From: an uncultured Verrucomicrobiota bacterium
GTDB taxonomy: Bacteria; Verrucomicrobiota; Verrucomicrobiia; Limisphaerales; UBA1412
Length of the DNA: 64,000 nt
NCBI GenBank assembly: GCA_944389455.1
Contig: CALXMK010000006.1
Location: forward strand, 1 to 64,000
Reading direction: 5' to 3'
Shown here: positions 1 to 8,679 of the stretch, one piece after another
Numbering within the stretch: the first letter of the stretch is position 1
Layout of the letters: every line of letters starts with the position of its first letter
The notes under the pieces: generated by a model
What the model saw: the letters and a program-made list of their open reading frames with translations, nothing else
Told to the model about the DNA's origin: nothing
The model's database searches: none
Program-made: the position numbers and the translations under genes

Positions 1-1
1 T

Positions 2-2956
2 GTTTTTGCAGCCAGACTTCAAGCGTTGGCACAGAGCGGTGTTCAGCCTGATCCACAAGATCGTGTTAATGTGGAAGCAGATCTTTTAAGCAATTCACTT
101 ATTATCACGGCAAGTAAGGAAAATATGAAAGTGGTTTCTGATTTAGTTCAGAAGTTAGATCAGGAGCCGACTGCAGAAGGATTAGTAGAAACGATAACAT
201 TGAAATATGCAGATGTGCAGAGAGTTACAACTATGTTGAGAACTCTGGTCCAACAAGGAGTGTATCGTCCCGGTTCTGGATCTTTAACTCGCCGTGGCGG
301 GAGTGGCTCTTCGAGAGATTCTTTTGCTGTAGTTCCGGATATTCCATCGAATACTCTTGTTATATCGGCTAGTCCAGAAAACATGGCATTGGCGCGCGAA
401 TTGATCAAAGAGATTGATACTGAAGAAAATTACAAGTATAGCGATGTAAAAACATTTACTTTGAAGCATGCGCGTGCAGGAACGATTATCAATACATTAA
501 ATCAATTTTTTCAGAGAAAAGCTTCTGCAGAACGTGCTGCTGGAATTCGAGAAAGAGCACTTGCTGTTACGATTGCAGCAGATGAACGTTCGAATGTAAT
601 TTTAGTGACTGCCGGTAAGGAGGATATCGATCTCCTTGAAAAAATGTTAATAGATTTGGATACGGCTGAGATTGATGCCAGAATGAGTTTTAATATTTAT
701 CCGCTCAAGAATGCTACAGCATCTAAGTTGCAGATGACATTACAGCGTCTTTTCCAAAATCGTCCGGCACGCATCCGTGGAGTAGCTTCAGATCCAATTA
801 CAGTTGTTGCTGATTCTTGGGCCAATGCCTTGATTATAGGTGCTGGGCCTGATGATGTAGAGATGGTTGAATCTTTGATTGCTCAGCTGGATAAACCTGA
901 GGTAGGAGAAATCAAAGTTCAGGTTTTCCCAATGGTACATGCTGATGCTCAACGTGTGGCGACAACGGTTCAAGCTCTTTTAAGAGGCCAAAGTGGAGGT
1001 TATGGAGGAACAGGTCCTACTGTGAGTGTGGATGAGCGTACTAATGCGATTATTGTTTCTGCAGGGGATAACGATATTAAGCGTTTAGAAGAATTAGTTA
1101 AAAAACTTGATACAGCAGAAGTAGAGAGAGTGAACGAAATCCGTATTTTCCCTTTGAATTTTGCACGTGCATCAGAAACAGCGACATTACTGAATTCTAT
1201 TTTGAATCAAAATCCACGTAATTTGAATCAGACTAGCACGAGTCGTCAAGCTTTGTTGCAATTCATTACACGGACTCCGGAAGGAGAAGAGCTCATTTCT
1301 TCAGCATTGCATGAGGGAATTCTTATTACTCCCGATACTCGCTCTAATTCTCTTATCGTTTCTGCTCCAGTAGATTATATGGGATTTTTGGAGTCTCTTG
1401 TTCAAAGATTGGATCAGAGTTTGCCACAAGAAGCAAAAATACAGATCTTTTCACTTAAGAATGCGGATGCTCGTCAAATGGCACAGGTTTTGACAGCACT
1501 TTTCCGTTTGCAAGTTACTTCGGGGGCAGCAGCTGAAAGATCTGTCCAATATACTCTAGTTAAGCCATTAAATGATTTTGAGCTTACTGGTGCAGAGACG
1601 GATGTTGTTGAAGGAGAAGAAGGTAAAGCTGCCGTTGTCGGTTCAGCGGAACAGTATGCTTTGACTGTGACGGTTGATTTACGCACAAATACTGTGTTGG
1701 TGGGAGGAACAGAGCATTATGTATCACTGGCGAAAGAAATTATTGAAACATTGGATGCTCATCCAGCACAGGAACGACAAGCCAAAGTTTATCGATTGAA
1801 AAATTCTAGTGCCTCTGATATAGAAGTCGCTCTTAGAACATTTTTGCAGGAAGATTTAAGCAGAATGATTTCTGTTTTAGGACAATCTGCTACTGGAGCA
1901 GCTCAAACTATTTTAGATAGGGAGGTATCTATTGTGGCAGAGTCAACTAGCAATGCTCTTTTGATTTCTGCAAGTCCACGATATTTTGCTGAAGTTGAGA
2001 AACTAATTGAGGAATTGGATCAACCTCTCCCACAAGTTTTGGTTCAGGTCGTGCTGGCAGAGGTAACTCTGGATAGCAATACTGCGCTAGGTGTTGAATG
2101 GTCTTATTCTGATTCGGTAGGGAATACACCGTTTACACTGGGAACTGATTATGGTATTGCAGATGCTATATCAGAAGGTGGTTTTAATACAGCTATTACA
2201 GGTAGTAAAGTAAATTTCATGTTGAGAGCTTTCCAAGAAGATGGAAGATTGGAAGTATTAAGTCGGCCTCAGATTCTTACAGCAGATAATGTTCAAGCTA
2301 ATATTAGTATTGGACAACAAGTTCCTATTGTAACAGATAATCGTTTCGATAGTTATGGAAATCAAATTGCTTCTTATGAATACCAAGATGTAGGAGTTAT
2401 TTTAACTGTGACCCCTCGGATTGGGCCAGATGGTACTGTTAAAATGGAAGTTTCTCCTGAGGTGAGTCAATTAACCAGCTCTGGTGTGGAGGTTAGTGCG
2501 AATATTAGTATTCCGATTATTTCTCGACGTACGGCAGAAACAACAGTTAGCGTTCAAAGTGGACAGTCAGTTTTGATTGGTGGACTTATTAGCACAACAG
2601 ATGATTCTAGGACTAAGAAGGTCCCATGGATTGGAAATATTCCAGTTTTGGGTGCATTGTTTAGAAGTAAGACGTATGAAACTGAAAGAAAAGAATTACT
2701 TATCATTCTTACACCACAGGTAATAATGCCATCTAAGAAGACTTACTCTAATATTATGACTCCTCTGGAAATGACAGAGAAGGAACTTACAGATTCAATT
2801 TTGCAAACAGATTTGAATCGTGAGCCACTTCAGAAGAAAGTCTTAGGAGATATTATTCAGGATAAGCCAGAAGAGAATCTGGATAAAGCGAAAGACAAAG
2901 AAAAGAAAAAGCGTGAGATAGAAGACTATACTAAAGAATTATTGATTAATCCTTAA
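2..2956 (+). CDS. gspD: Type II secretion secretin (GspD), very long, 5' end outside window
   Basis: Outer-membrane secretin, the gated pore through which a type II secretion system exports folded proteins. The frame is open from base 2, so the true start lies before the window; an internal TTG at 26 is not a convincing start. The last third (from about residue 670 counted from base 26) is the secretin domain, with the hallmark VPWIGNIPVLGALF segment near its end. Before it are eight successive N1/N2-like periplasmic modules, each ending in a SNxLIxxA stretch followed about 20 residues later by a (K/Q/E)xLD motif. Ordinary GspD has N0 to N3, so this is an extended periplasmic vestibule, a style I associate with PVC bacteria. 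The C-terminal tail is charged and Lys-rich. The stop overlaps the next start (TAATG), which suggests translational coupling. Confidence 0.9.
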   Translation, partial: VFAARLQALAQSGVQPDPQDRVNVEADLLSNSLIITASKENMKVVSDLVQKLDQEPTAEGLVETITLKYADVQRVTTMLRTLVQQGVYRPGSGSLTRRGGSGSSRDSFAVVPDIPSNTLVISASPENMALARELIKEIDTEENYKYSDVKTFTLKHARAGTIINTLNQFFQRKASAERAAGIRERALAVTIAADERSNVILVTAGKEDIDLLEKMLIDLDTAEIDARMSFNIYPLKNATASKLQMTLQRLFQNRPARIRGVASDPITVVADSWANALIIGAGPDDVEMVESLIAQLDKPEVGEIKVQVFPMVHADAQRVATTVQALLRGQSGGYGGTGPTVSVDERTNAIIVSAGDNDIKRLEELVKKLDTAEVERVNEIRIFPLNFARASETATLLNSILNQNPRNLNQTSTSRQALLQFITRTPEGEELISSALHEGILITPDTRSNSLIVSAPVDYMGFLESLVQRLDQSLPQEAKIQIFSLKNADARQMAQVLTALFRLQVTSGAAAERSVQYTLVKPLNDFELTGAETDVVEGEEGKAAVVGSAEQYALTVTVDLRTNTVLVGGTEHYVSLAKEIIETLDAHPAQERQAKVYRLKNSSASDIEVALRTFLQEDLSRMISVLGQSATGAAQTILDREVSIVAESTSNALLISASPRYFAEVEKLIEELDQPLPQVLVQVVLAEVTLDSNTALGVEWSYSDSVGNTPFTLGTDYGIADAISEGGFNTAITGSKVNFMLRAFQEDGRLEVLSRPQILTADNVQANISIGQQVPIVTDNRFDSYGNQIASYEYQDVGVILTVTPRIGPDGTVKMEVSPEVSQLTSSGVEVSANISIPIISRRTAETTVSVQSGQSVLIGGLISTTDDSRTKKVPWIGNIPVLGALFRSKTYETERKELLIILTPQVIMPSKKTYSNIMTPLEMTEKELTDSILQTDLNREPLQKKVLGDIIQDKPEENLDKAKDKEKKKREIEDYTKELLINP

Positions 2957-3483
2957 TGAATACAGTAAAGATAGCGTTATTAATATATCTTTTAGCTGGA
3001 ATTACTTATCTGAATTCAGGATGTAGTACAACTAAGGAGAAAATGGACAATACCAGTTCTGCCGAGGCGCTGGTAAAAGAATCCTCCATTTCGGAATTAA
3101 ATCTTTTGCTTTCCCCCATGGGGATTGATTTAGATAGAGATCTTGAGATGGATGCGGTAGCTTTACAGCTTTTTGCTGGTAAAGAAGGAAAGAGCAAGGG
3201 AGTTCAAATTATGCAAGGAGAAGTCAAAATAACTCTTTTTGATGGAATTTTGCAACCTGGTAGCTCAGAACTCCCTCCAGTATTAAAAGAATGGAAATAT
3301 TCTTCGGAAGATTTAGTGAAATATGCAAAGAAAAGCATGTTGGGTATAGGATATGAATTTCTTTTAATTTGGGATAAAGATAATAGGCCTAAAAGCAATA
3401 AAGTGATGGTTTCAGTGGAATATTATGATTCTAATGGTACTGTTGTCTGTTCAGCCCCGGGAATTATTCCATTAAATTTATAA
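2956..3483 (+). CDS. Putative lipoprotein downstream of the secretin gene
   Basis: A 175-residue exported protein of unknown function. The N-terminus has a short hydrophobic stretch ending in LNSGCS, which resembles a lipobox with the acylated Cys at residue 23, although the -3 position is Asn rather than the usual Leu. The mature part is mixed alpha/beta in character with no motif I recognise. The start codon overlaps the secretin stop by one base, so the two are co-transcribed and coupled. By position it could be a pilotin-like or accessory lipoprotein of the secretion system; that is inference from context only. A strong hairpin follows the stop and closes the unit. Confidence 0.7.
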   Translation: MNTVKIALLIYLLAGITYLNSGCSTTKEKMDNTSSAEALVKESSISELNLLLSPMGIDLDRDLEMDAVALQLFAGKEGKSKGVQIMQGEVKITLFDGILQPGSSELPPVLKEWKYSSEDLVKYAKKSMLGIGYEFLLIWDKDNRPKSNKVMVSVEYYDSNGTVVCSAPGIIPLNL

Positions 3484-3527
3484 GAATCTAGAAAAATAGT
3501 GGATTTAATACCATTTATGGTTTAGGC

Positions 3528-3567
3528 TAAAACCGATTTGCTCTTTTAAGAGTAGATCGGTTTTATT
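3528..3567 (+). terminator. Rho-independent terminator after gspD-lipoprotein unit
   Basis: An inverted repeat with arms TAAAACCGAT and ATCGGTTTTA encloses a second short stem (CTCTT/AAGAG), and a short T-rich run ends the 3' arm. It lies 45 bases after the lipoprotein stop and only about five bases before the miaB start codon, so miaB must either be transcribed through it or be initiated very close to its ATG. Confidence 0.7.
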
Positions 3568-3571
3568 CCAG

Positions 3572-4927
3572 ATGCCCTCAATATATATTAAAACCTACGG
3601 CTGTCAGATGAATAAACGCGATTCGGAAGCTCTAGCAGCTTGTTTTGCGGAGCGTGGTTATTCTATTCAAGAAAAAGAGCAGGATGCAGATATAATTTTA
3701 TTAAATACCTGCAGTGTAAGAGATGGGGCAGAGCATAAAGCTGTTGGGAAAATGCAGATGCTTATTGCGCAAGCACGTCTTCATAAAGAGAAAAAGATAT
3801 TTGGAATAATGGGGTGTGCTGCGCAGGTGTTAGGGGAGTCTCTTGTGCATGATTTACCTGGAATCCATTTGGTTATAGGAACTCATCGCTACCATAGAAT
3901 TCCGGAGTATTTAGAGGCTCTGTTGAAAGATTCTTCAAAAGTGATTGTTGATTGTTCGGGAATTACGGAAAAGCCTGTTTCATTCCAAAATCATCTTTTA
4001 CAGAGAGTTTCACCAAATACGATTCAGGCTTCTGCTTTTGTCAATATTATGCATGGCTGTAATCAGTATTGCACATACTGTATAGTTCCATATACTCGTG
4101 GACATGAGTTCAGCCGTTCTATTGAGGAGATTGTACATGAATGTGAAGCTTTAGCTAAAGAGGGAATTAAAGAGATAATTCTTTTAGGACAAATAGTCAC
4201 CAATTTTGGGAAAAGAGAGATTCATGTTTCTGAAGATGGAAAAACGCCTTTTGTTCAGTTGCTCGATGCTATTCATGAGATTGAAGGAATAGAAAGAATT
4301 CGTTTTACAGCTCCTCATCCTAAAGGATATGGAGATGATTTAATTGAATCTTACCAAAGACTTCCTAAGCTATGTCAAAGTGCTCATATTCCTGTTCAAA
4401 GTGGAAGTAATCGAATTTTAAAAGAGATGCATAGAGGATATACAGGAGAGCATTTTTTAGAAATTCTATCTAAGCTTCGTAATGTTCAACCATCTATGGG
4501 GATAGCTACGGATATTATTGTAGGTTTTCCAGGAGAAACAGATGAGGATTTTCAAAAGACGTTGGAGCTGGTACGAAAAGCTCGCTTTGACAATGCTTTT
4601 CTATTTAAATATTCCCCAAGGGAAGGTACCCCAGCAGCAAAAATGCCCAATCAAGTGCCGATGAGAATTAAAGAAGAACGTCATGCTGAGCTTATGAGAG
4701 TAGTAAATGAATTATCTGCGGAAATTTTTCAACAAATGATAGGGAAAACAGTAGAAGTTTTAGTAGAAGGGCCTAGTCGGAGGAATCCTAATCGTCTGCA
4801 AGGCAGAAGCAGATGCAATAAAATAGTTCTCTTTGAGGGAGATAAAGACTGGATTGGAACAATTCGCCGTTTTCGAATAACTCGGAGTGGCCAATATTCT
4901 CTTTATGGAGAAGAAGTAAAAAATTAA
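3572..4927 (+). CDS. miaB: tRNA-2-methylthio-N6-dimethylallyladenosine synthase MiaB
   Basis: Radical-SAM methylthiotransferase that adds the 2-methylthio group to i6A37 in tRNAs reading UNN codons. The N-terminal UPF0004 domain carries the second cluster cysteines C11, C47 and C82. The radical-SAM triad C163/C167/C170 is in GCNQYCTYC. A C-terminal TRAM domain covers roughly residues 380-445. At 451 residues it has the normal family length. The start gives MPSIYIKTYGCQMN, the canonical N-terminus. No Shine-Dalgarno site is visible because a terminator hairpin ends just before the ATG. The usually conserved GQNV segment reads GQIV (206-209). MiaB rather than MtaB/RimO is favoured by the N-terminal CQMN motif and the overall pattern. 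Confidence 0.93.
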   Translation: MPSIYIKTYGCQMNKRDSEALAACFAERGYSIQEKEQDADIILLNTCSVRDGAEHKAVGKMQMLIAQARLHKEKKIFGIMGCAAQVLGESLVHDLPGIHLVIGTHRYHRIPEYLEALLKDSSKVIVDCSGITEKPVSFQNHLLQRVSPNTIQASAFVNIMHGCNQYCTYCIVPYTRGHEFSRSIEEIVHECEALAKEGIKEIILLGQIVTNFGKREIHVSEDGKTPFVQLLDAIHEIEGIERIRFTAPHPKGYGDDLIESYQRLPKLCQSAHIPVQSGSNRILKEMHRGYTGEHFLEILSKLRNVQPSMGIATDIIVGFPGETDEDFQKTLELVRKARFDNAFLFKYSPREGTPAAKMPNQVPMRIKEERHAELMRVVNELSAEIFQQMIGKTVEVLVEGPSRRNPNRLQGRSRCNKIVLFEGDKDWIGTIRRFRITRSGQYSLYGEEVKN

Positions 4928-4930
4928 CAA

Positions 4931-5476
4931 ATGATTTCGTTACATATATTATCTATAGTGTTGGGTGCGATTTTAGTGTTTACGTCGTTGCCCATATTTT
5001 TTAAAGCGGAAAGTACTGTGAATTTTTTGAAAAAATTTCCACGTTCACTTCCTATAGGATATTTTTTCTTAGCTCTTTCTACATTTTGGTTTCTATATTA
5101 TTTTAATGCCGAGGAGATTGTTGATTTTGCTCCTGTCAAAAAATACATGTTTGTCGGTTTTATTGTTTTAGCAGTAGGAGTAGGGCTTTTTGTAAAGGAT
5201 TTTTTAGCAGTGAGAGCTTATTCCATTTTTCTTTTTCTAGTAGCGAAGTTAATTTGTGATACAACTCGCTATGCCGATAGTTCTTGGGCCTTTCTTTATC
5301 CATTATTTGCAATGATCTTAGTTTGTTTTGGAATTTGTTTTACGGCAGCTCCTTATAAAATGAGGGATTTACTAAGTTGGCTGATAGCGAGTTCAAGGAG
5401 ATTAAAAGTTTTGGCTGCTGCTCGTATTACATTAGGAGTTATTTTTTTGATATTGGGATTTAGCAAAATCCAATGA
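4931..5476 (+). CDS. Polytopic membrane protein of unknown function
   Basis: A 181-residue integral membrane protein with about five or six hydrophobic segments (near residues 5-25, 42-60, 72-92, 95-112, 120-140 and 160-178). I do not recognise the family, and no catalytic motif or charged intramembrane cluster is evident. It begins three bases after the miaB stop and is followed 46 bases later by rsfS, so it sits inside a tRNA/ribosome housekeeping operon. The context does not assign a role. Confidence 0.7.
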   Translation: MISLHILSIVLGAILVFTSLPIFFKAESTVNFLKKFPRSLPIGYFFLALSTFWFLYYFNAEEIVDFAPVKKYMFVGFIVLAVGVGLFVKDFLAVRAYSIFLFLVAKLICDTTRYADSSWAFLYPLFAMILVCFGICFTAAPYKMRDLLSWLIASSRRLKVLAAARITLGVIFLILGFSKIQ

Positions 5477-5522
5477 CAAATCGTAAAGATGGTCTATGTA
5501 GGAAAGAGAGAAAGACAAAGGT

Positions 5523-6062
5523 ATGAATTCAAAAGGATTAGCATTAGACTGTATGAAGTTTGCTGAGTTACGCAAAGCGGAGAATCTTGTAGGGTTAGAC
5601 GTGCGTAATCAAACTTCAGTTACAGATTTTTTTGTAATTTGTAGTGGTTCCAGTGAGCCTCATCTAAAAGCCATTGTAAATGAAATTCGAGATCAAATTT
5701 TTAAAAAATACCGCATTCATCCACAGTCTATGGACGGAATGGTCGGAAGTAGCTGGATTGTGTTAGATTATTATGATGTTATTGTCCATATTATGAGATC
5801 AGATGCGAGAGAACGTTATGATTTAGAAAGTTTTTGGGGAGATGCAATTCGTTTGAATTTAGAAAATGAGGTCGTTACTGATGAGGAAATCCTAACAGAG
5901 GTAGAGACGGATTTTGAAAAAGGAGTTTTTTGCCGTAGGAGCTTTACAGCGAGGGGTATCCCAAAGATAGTCACTTTATATCGTCATCTCCTTAATCCTA
6001 AGAGAAAAAGATTCCGTCGTACCCTTTGCTTGCATAAGAATATTTTTCCTTTGGAATCATAG
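5523..6062 (+). CDS. rsfS: Ribosomal silencing factor RsfS
   Basis: RsfS binds ribosomal protein uL14 on the large subunit and blocks subunit joining when nutrients are scarce. Residues 1 to about 112 match the family closely: the VGLDVRNQTSVTDFFVICSG region, then a GSSWIVLDYYDVIVHIM core and the ERYDLESFWGDA end. Typical RsfS stops near there, but this protein continues for about 65 residues, first acidic and then strongly basic (KRKRFRRT). The extension has no domain I recognise; it might add rRNA contacts or reflect a lineage-specific tail. The gene starts 46 bases after the membrane protein and is followed 12 bases later by mnmE. Confidence 0.9.
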   Translation: MNSKGLALDCMKFAELRKAENLVGLDVRNQTSVTDFFVICSGSSEPHLKAIVNEIRDQIFKKYRIHPQSMDGMVGSSWIVLDYYDVIVHIMRSDARERYDLESFWGDAIRLNLENEVVTDEEILTEVETDFEKGVFCRRSFTARGIPKIVTLYRHLLNPKRKRFRRTLCLHKNIFPLES

Positions 6063-6074
6063 TTAGTTTCCTAT

Positions 6075-7454
6075 ATGGATTGTTATGATACAATAGCTGC
6101 AATTGCAACGCCTATAGGAATTGGTGGAGTTGCTGTTATCAGGGTGTCAGGTCCAAACTCTATTAAAATTGTTGATAAATGTTTTCATCCATCATCTAAA
6201 AAATTAGATTTTTTTTCTTCTCCCACCCATCGTATTTATCATGGGCATATTCGAGAGGAGAAGAAGTTTATCGATGAGGTTTTGGTCTCTATTTTTAGAA
6301 ATCCTCATTCTTATACGGGGGAAGATTGTGTTGAAATCAATTGCCATGGAGGATTGGTAGTAGTGCAGCAGGTTCTGACGATAGTTTTATCAGCTGGAGC
6401 TCGATTAGCAGAACCTGGAGAATTTACAAAAAGAGCATTTCTCAATGGAAAAATCGATTTAACACAAGCCGAAGCCGTTGTTGATTTGATTGAGGCTAAA
6501 ACGGAACGTGCAGTTAGAGCTGCTTCTGATCAGCTTTCTGGAGGACTTTCCAGGGCCATTGGTAAAATTAGAGATGAACTTCTCCAAACATTAGCTCATG
6601 TGGAAGCTTATATTGATTTCCCAGATGAAGATATTTCTCCTGATATTAATGATAGATTACGGGATAGACTGATCCTAGCTCGTGAACATATTGTTAGTAT
6701 GTTGGAAACTTTTCGTGAAGGGTACATTTTACGAAATGGAGTACGGATTGCGATTGCTGGTCGTCCCAACGCAGGTAAGTCTAGTCTGCTTAATCTTTTA
6801 TTAAAAAATGATAGAGCAATTGTTTCTGATGTTCCAGGAACAACTCGTGATACAATTGAGGCCGAAGCTGATATTAGAGGAATTCCTGTGATATTTATCG
6901 ATACGGCAGGATTGAGAGAATCAGAAGATATTATTGAGGCAGAAGGGGTAAGACGCAGTCTGGAATGGATTGAAAAAGCTGATTTGACTCTATGGCTGGC
7001 CGATGGATCGATTCCTTTTTCCAATGAGGATAGAGAGTTTTTAAGAAGAAACGGACGTGAAAATAAAGTTCTTTTTGTTTTGAACAAAAAAGATCTAGGG
7101 ATTTCTGTTAATTTGAGAGAAATTAAAGACGTAGAAGATGTTGTTTCTATCTCTTGTCAAACTGGAGAAGGAGTGGAGATGCTTAAGAATTTGATTTGTG
7201 CAAGAATAGGAGCTGCCTGTTCTTCTTATGAACAAGGAATAGGGATGATTAATACACGACATCGCAATTGCCTTTTAAAGGCAAAAGAGGCAATTGATGA
7301 ATCTTTGCATTTTTTATCTTCAGGAAGCAGTTTTATTGAATTCCTTGCTTCAGAACTTCACATTGCTGTCAATTCTACTAGTGAACTCCTCGGAAAAACA
7401 ACGACAGAGGATTTATTGGATTCTATTTTTAATCAGTTTTGTATCGGTAAGTGA
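6075..7454 (+). CDS. mnmE: tRNA uridine-5-carboxymethylaminomethyl modification GTPase MnmE
   Basis: With MnmG, MnmE makes cmnm5U34 in the wobble position of tRNAs reading NNA/NNG codons. The order is the usual one: N-terminal folate-binding domain (1-120), helical domain split around an inserted G domain, and the C-terminal FCIGK with the catalytic Cys at 456. In the G domain the P-loop GRPNAGKS is at 229-236, DTAG at 276-279 and NKKD at 337-340. At 459 residues it is of normal length. It is the last gene of the forward block and converges on gspF with only eight bases between the two stops, leaving no room for an intergenic terminator. Confidence 0.95.
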   Translation: MDCYDTIAAIATPIGIGGVAVIRVSGPNSIKIVDKCFHPSSKKLDFFSSPTHRIYHGHIREEKKFIDEVLVSIFRNPHSYTGEDCVEINCHGGLVVVQQVLTIVLSAGARLAEPGEFTKRAFLNGKIDLTQAEAVVDLIEAKTERAVRAASDQLSGGLSRAIGKIRDELLQTLAHVEAYIDFPDEDISPDINDRLRDRLILAREHIVSMLETFREGYILRNGVRIAIAGRPNAGKSSLLNLLLKNDRAIVSDVPGTTRDTIEAEADIRGIPVIFIDTAGLRESEDIIEAEGVRRSLEWIEKADLTLWLADGSIPFSNEDREFLRRNGRENKVLFVLNKKDLGISVNLREIKDVEDVVSISCQTGEGVEMLKNLICARIGAACSSYEQGIGMINTRHRNCLLKAKEAIDESLHFLSSGSSFIEFLASELHIAVNSTSELLGKTTTEDLLDSIFNQFCIGK

Positions 7455-7462
7455 TGCACATG

Positions 7463-8662
7463 CTATTTACCCAACGATCCTGCCATTGTAAAAATAGGTA
7501 ATAAAAGACCTACTGCCATAAATCCGATTGCAGCTGCAATGACGCATAATACCAACGGTTCAATCAAGCGAACGGCTTGGTCAACTTGTCTGTTTGTTCT
7601 GCGTTCGACTGTATCTGCAATATTAAGTAAAACTTTATCAAGACGATTAGACTCTTCTGCTGTAGTTAGCATAGCAAGAATCTGAGGTGGAAAGAGATTC
7701 CCTTGTCTTAAGGGTTCAGAAAGAGATTTTCCTTCTCTCACGCTTTCAATTGCTTTTTCAATTTGTACAGCCATTAATGCAGAGCCAGTAGCGTCTTTGG
7801 ATATAATCAGAGACTGAAGTAGGGGAACACCATTTGCCAGTAAGGTTCCTAGAATACGACAGAATCGAGAGATTGCTACCATTCTCATTGCGTTACCAAT
7901 AAGAGGAATTTTCATTCGATATGATTCGAAAATCCGTTTTCCGGTATCGCTTTTGATAAGCCCCCAGAATAATACACCAATACCCCCGATTGCCATTAAT
8001 AAAATATGCCAACTTGTTCGAAGAGCATGACTCATAGCAAAGACTATTGCTGTGGGTAAAAGCATTTCAGTATTGACAAGAAGAGACTCAAACTTGGGAA
8101 CAAAGAAAACTAATGCGGCCATTAAAACTAGAGAACCAATACCAGCAAGAGCTATAGGGTAAATAAGAGAACCAATAACCTTACTTTTTAATTCATCCAG
8201 CCTTTCTAAAAAGTCTGCAAGACTTTGCAATACATCTTGTAAAAAGCTAGCGCGTTCACCTGCTTGAATCATTGCGGTCTGAAGTGGAGGAAATACATCT
8301 GGAAATTGTCTGAACGCACCCGTTAAAGATTGTCCATCTGCGACAGAGGCTTTTATTTCTTTTAGAAGTTCAACTAGGTTTTTATTCCCACCACTGCGAA
8401 TTAAGCTATCAAGCGCTTTTAATAGAGGTACTCCGCTTCCCAATAAATCGGCTAGTTGTCCGTACATGATACCAACATCTTTAGGTTTTACAGAACGTCT
8501 TCCAGGACGATTGCGGATAGCCTCAGATTTATCTATTACCTTAATGGGAAAAAGATTTTTGTCTTCTAATATTCGAATAGCAGCAGCTTTGCTATCAGCT
8601 GTTAGCGTCCCTGTAATAGTTTCGCCTGAAAGATTTTTAGCGGTATATTGAAAATCAGCCAC
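7463..8662 (-). CDS. gspF: Type II secretion inner-membrane platform protein GspF
   Basis: GspF is the polytopic platform protein that couples the secretion ATPase to pseudopilus assembly. The 399-residue protein has two T2SSF domains (about 70-190 and 270-390) with three hydrophobic segments, near 170-190, 220-240 and the C-terminus. The N-terminus MADFQYTAKNLSGE is typical of GspF/PilC. The LLGSGVPLLKALDSL and LLANGVPLLQSLI repeats mark the two homologous halves. It lies 17 bases downstream of gspE on the same strand. Because the local secretin is of GspD type I call it GspF, but PilC of a type IV pilus cannot be excluded from sequence alone. Confidence 0.92.
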   Translation of the reverse strand: MADFQYTAKNLSGETITGTLTADSKAAAIRILEDKNLFPIKVIDKSEAIRNRPGRRSVKPKDVGIMYGQLADLLGSGVPLLKALDSLIRSGGNKNLVELLKEIKASVADGQSLTGAFRQFPDVFPPLQTAMIQAGERASFLQDVLQSLADFLERLDELKSKVIGSLIYPIALAGIGSLVLMAALVFFVPKFESLLVNTEMLLPTAIVFAMSHALRTSWHILLMAIGGIGVLFWGLIKSDTGKRIFESYRMKIPLIGNAMRMVAISRFCRILGTLLANGVPLLQSLIISKDATGSALMAVQIEKAIESVREGKSLSEPLRQGNLFPPQILAMLTTAEESNRLDKVLLNIADTVERRTNRQVDQAVRLIEPLVLCVIAAAIGFMAVGLLLPIFTMAGSLGK

Positions 8663-8679
8663 AGTAAATAAGTGTAAAA

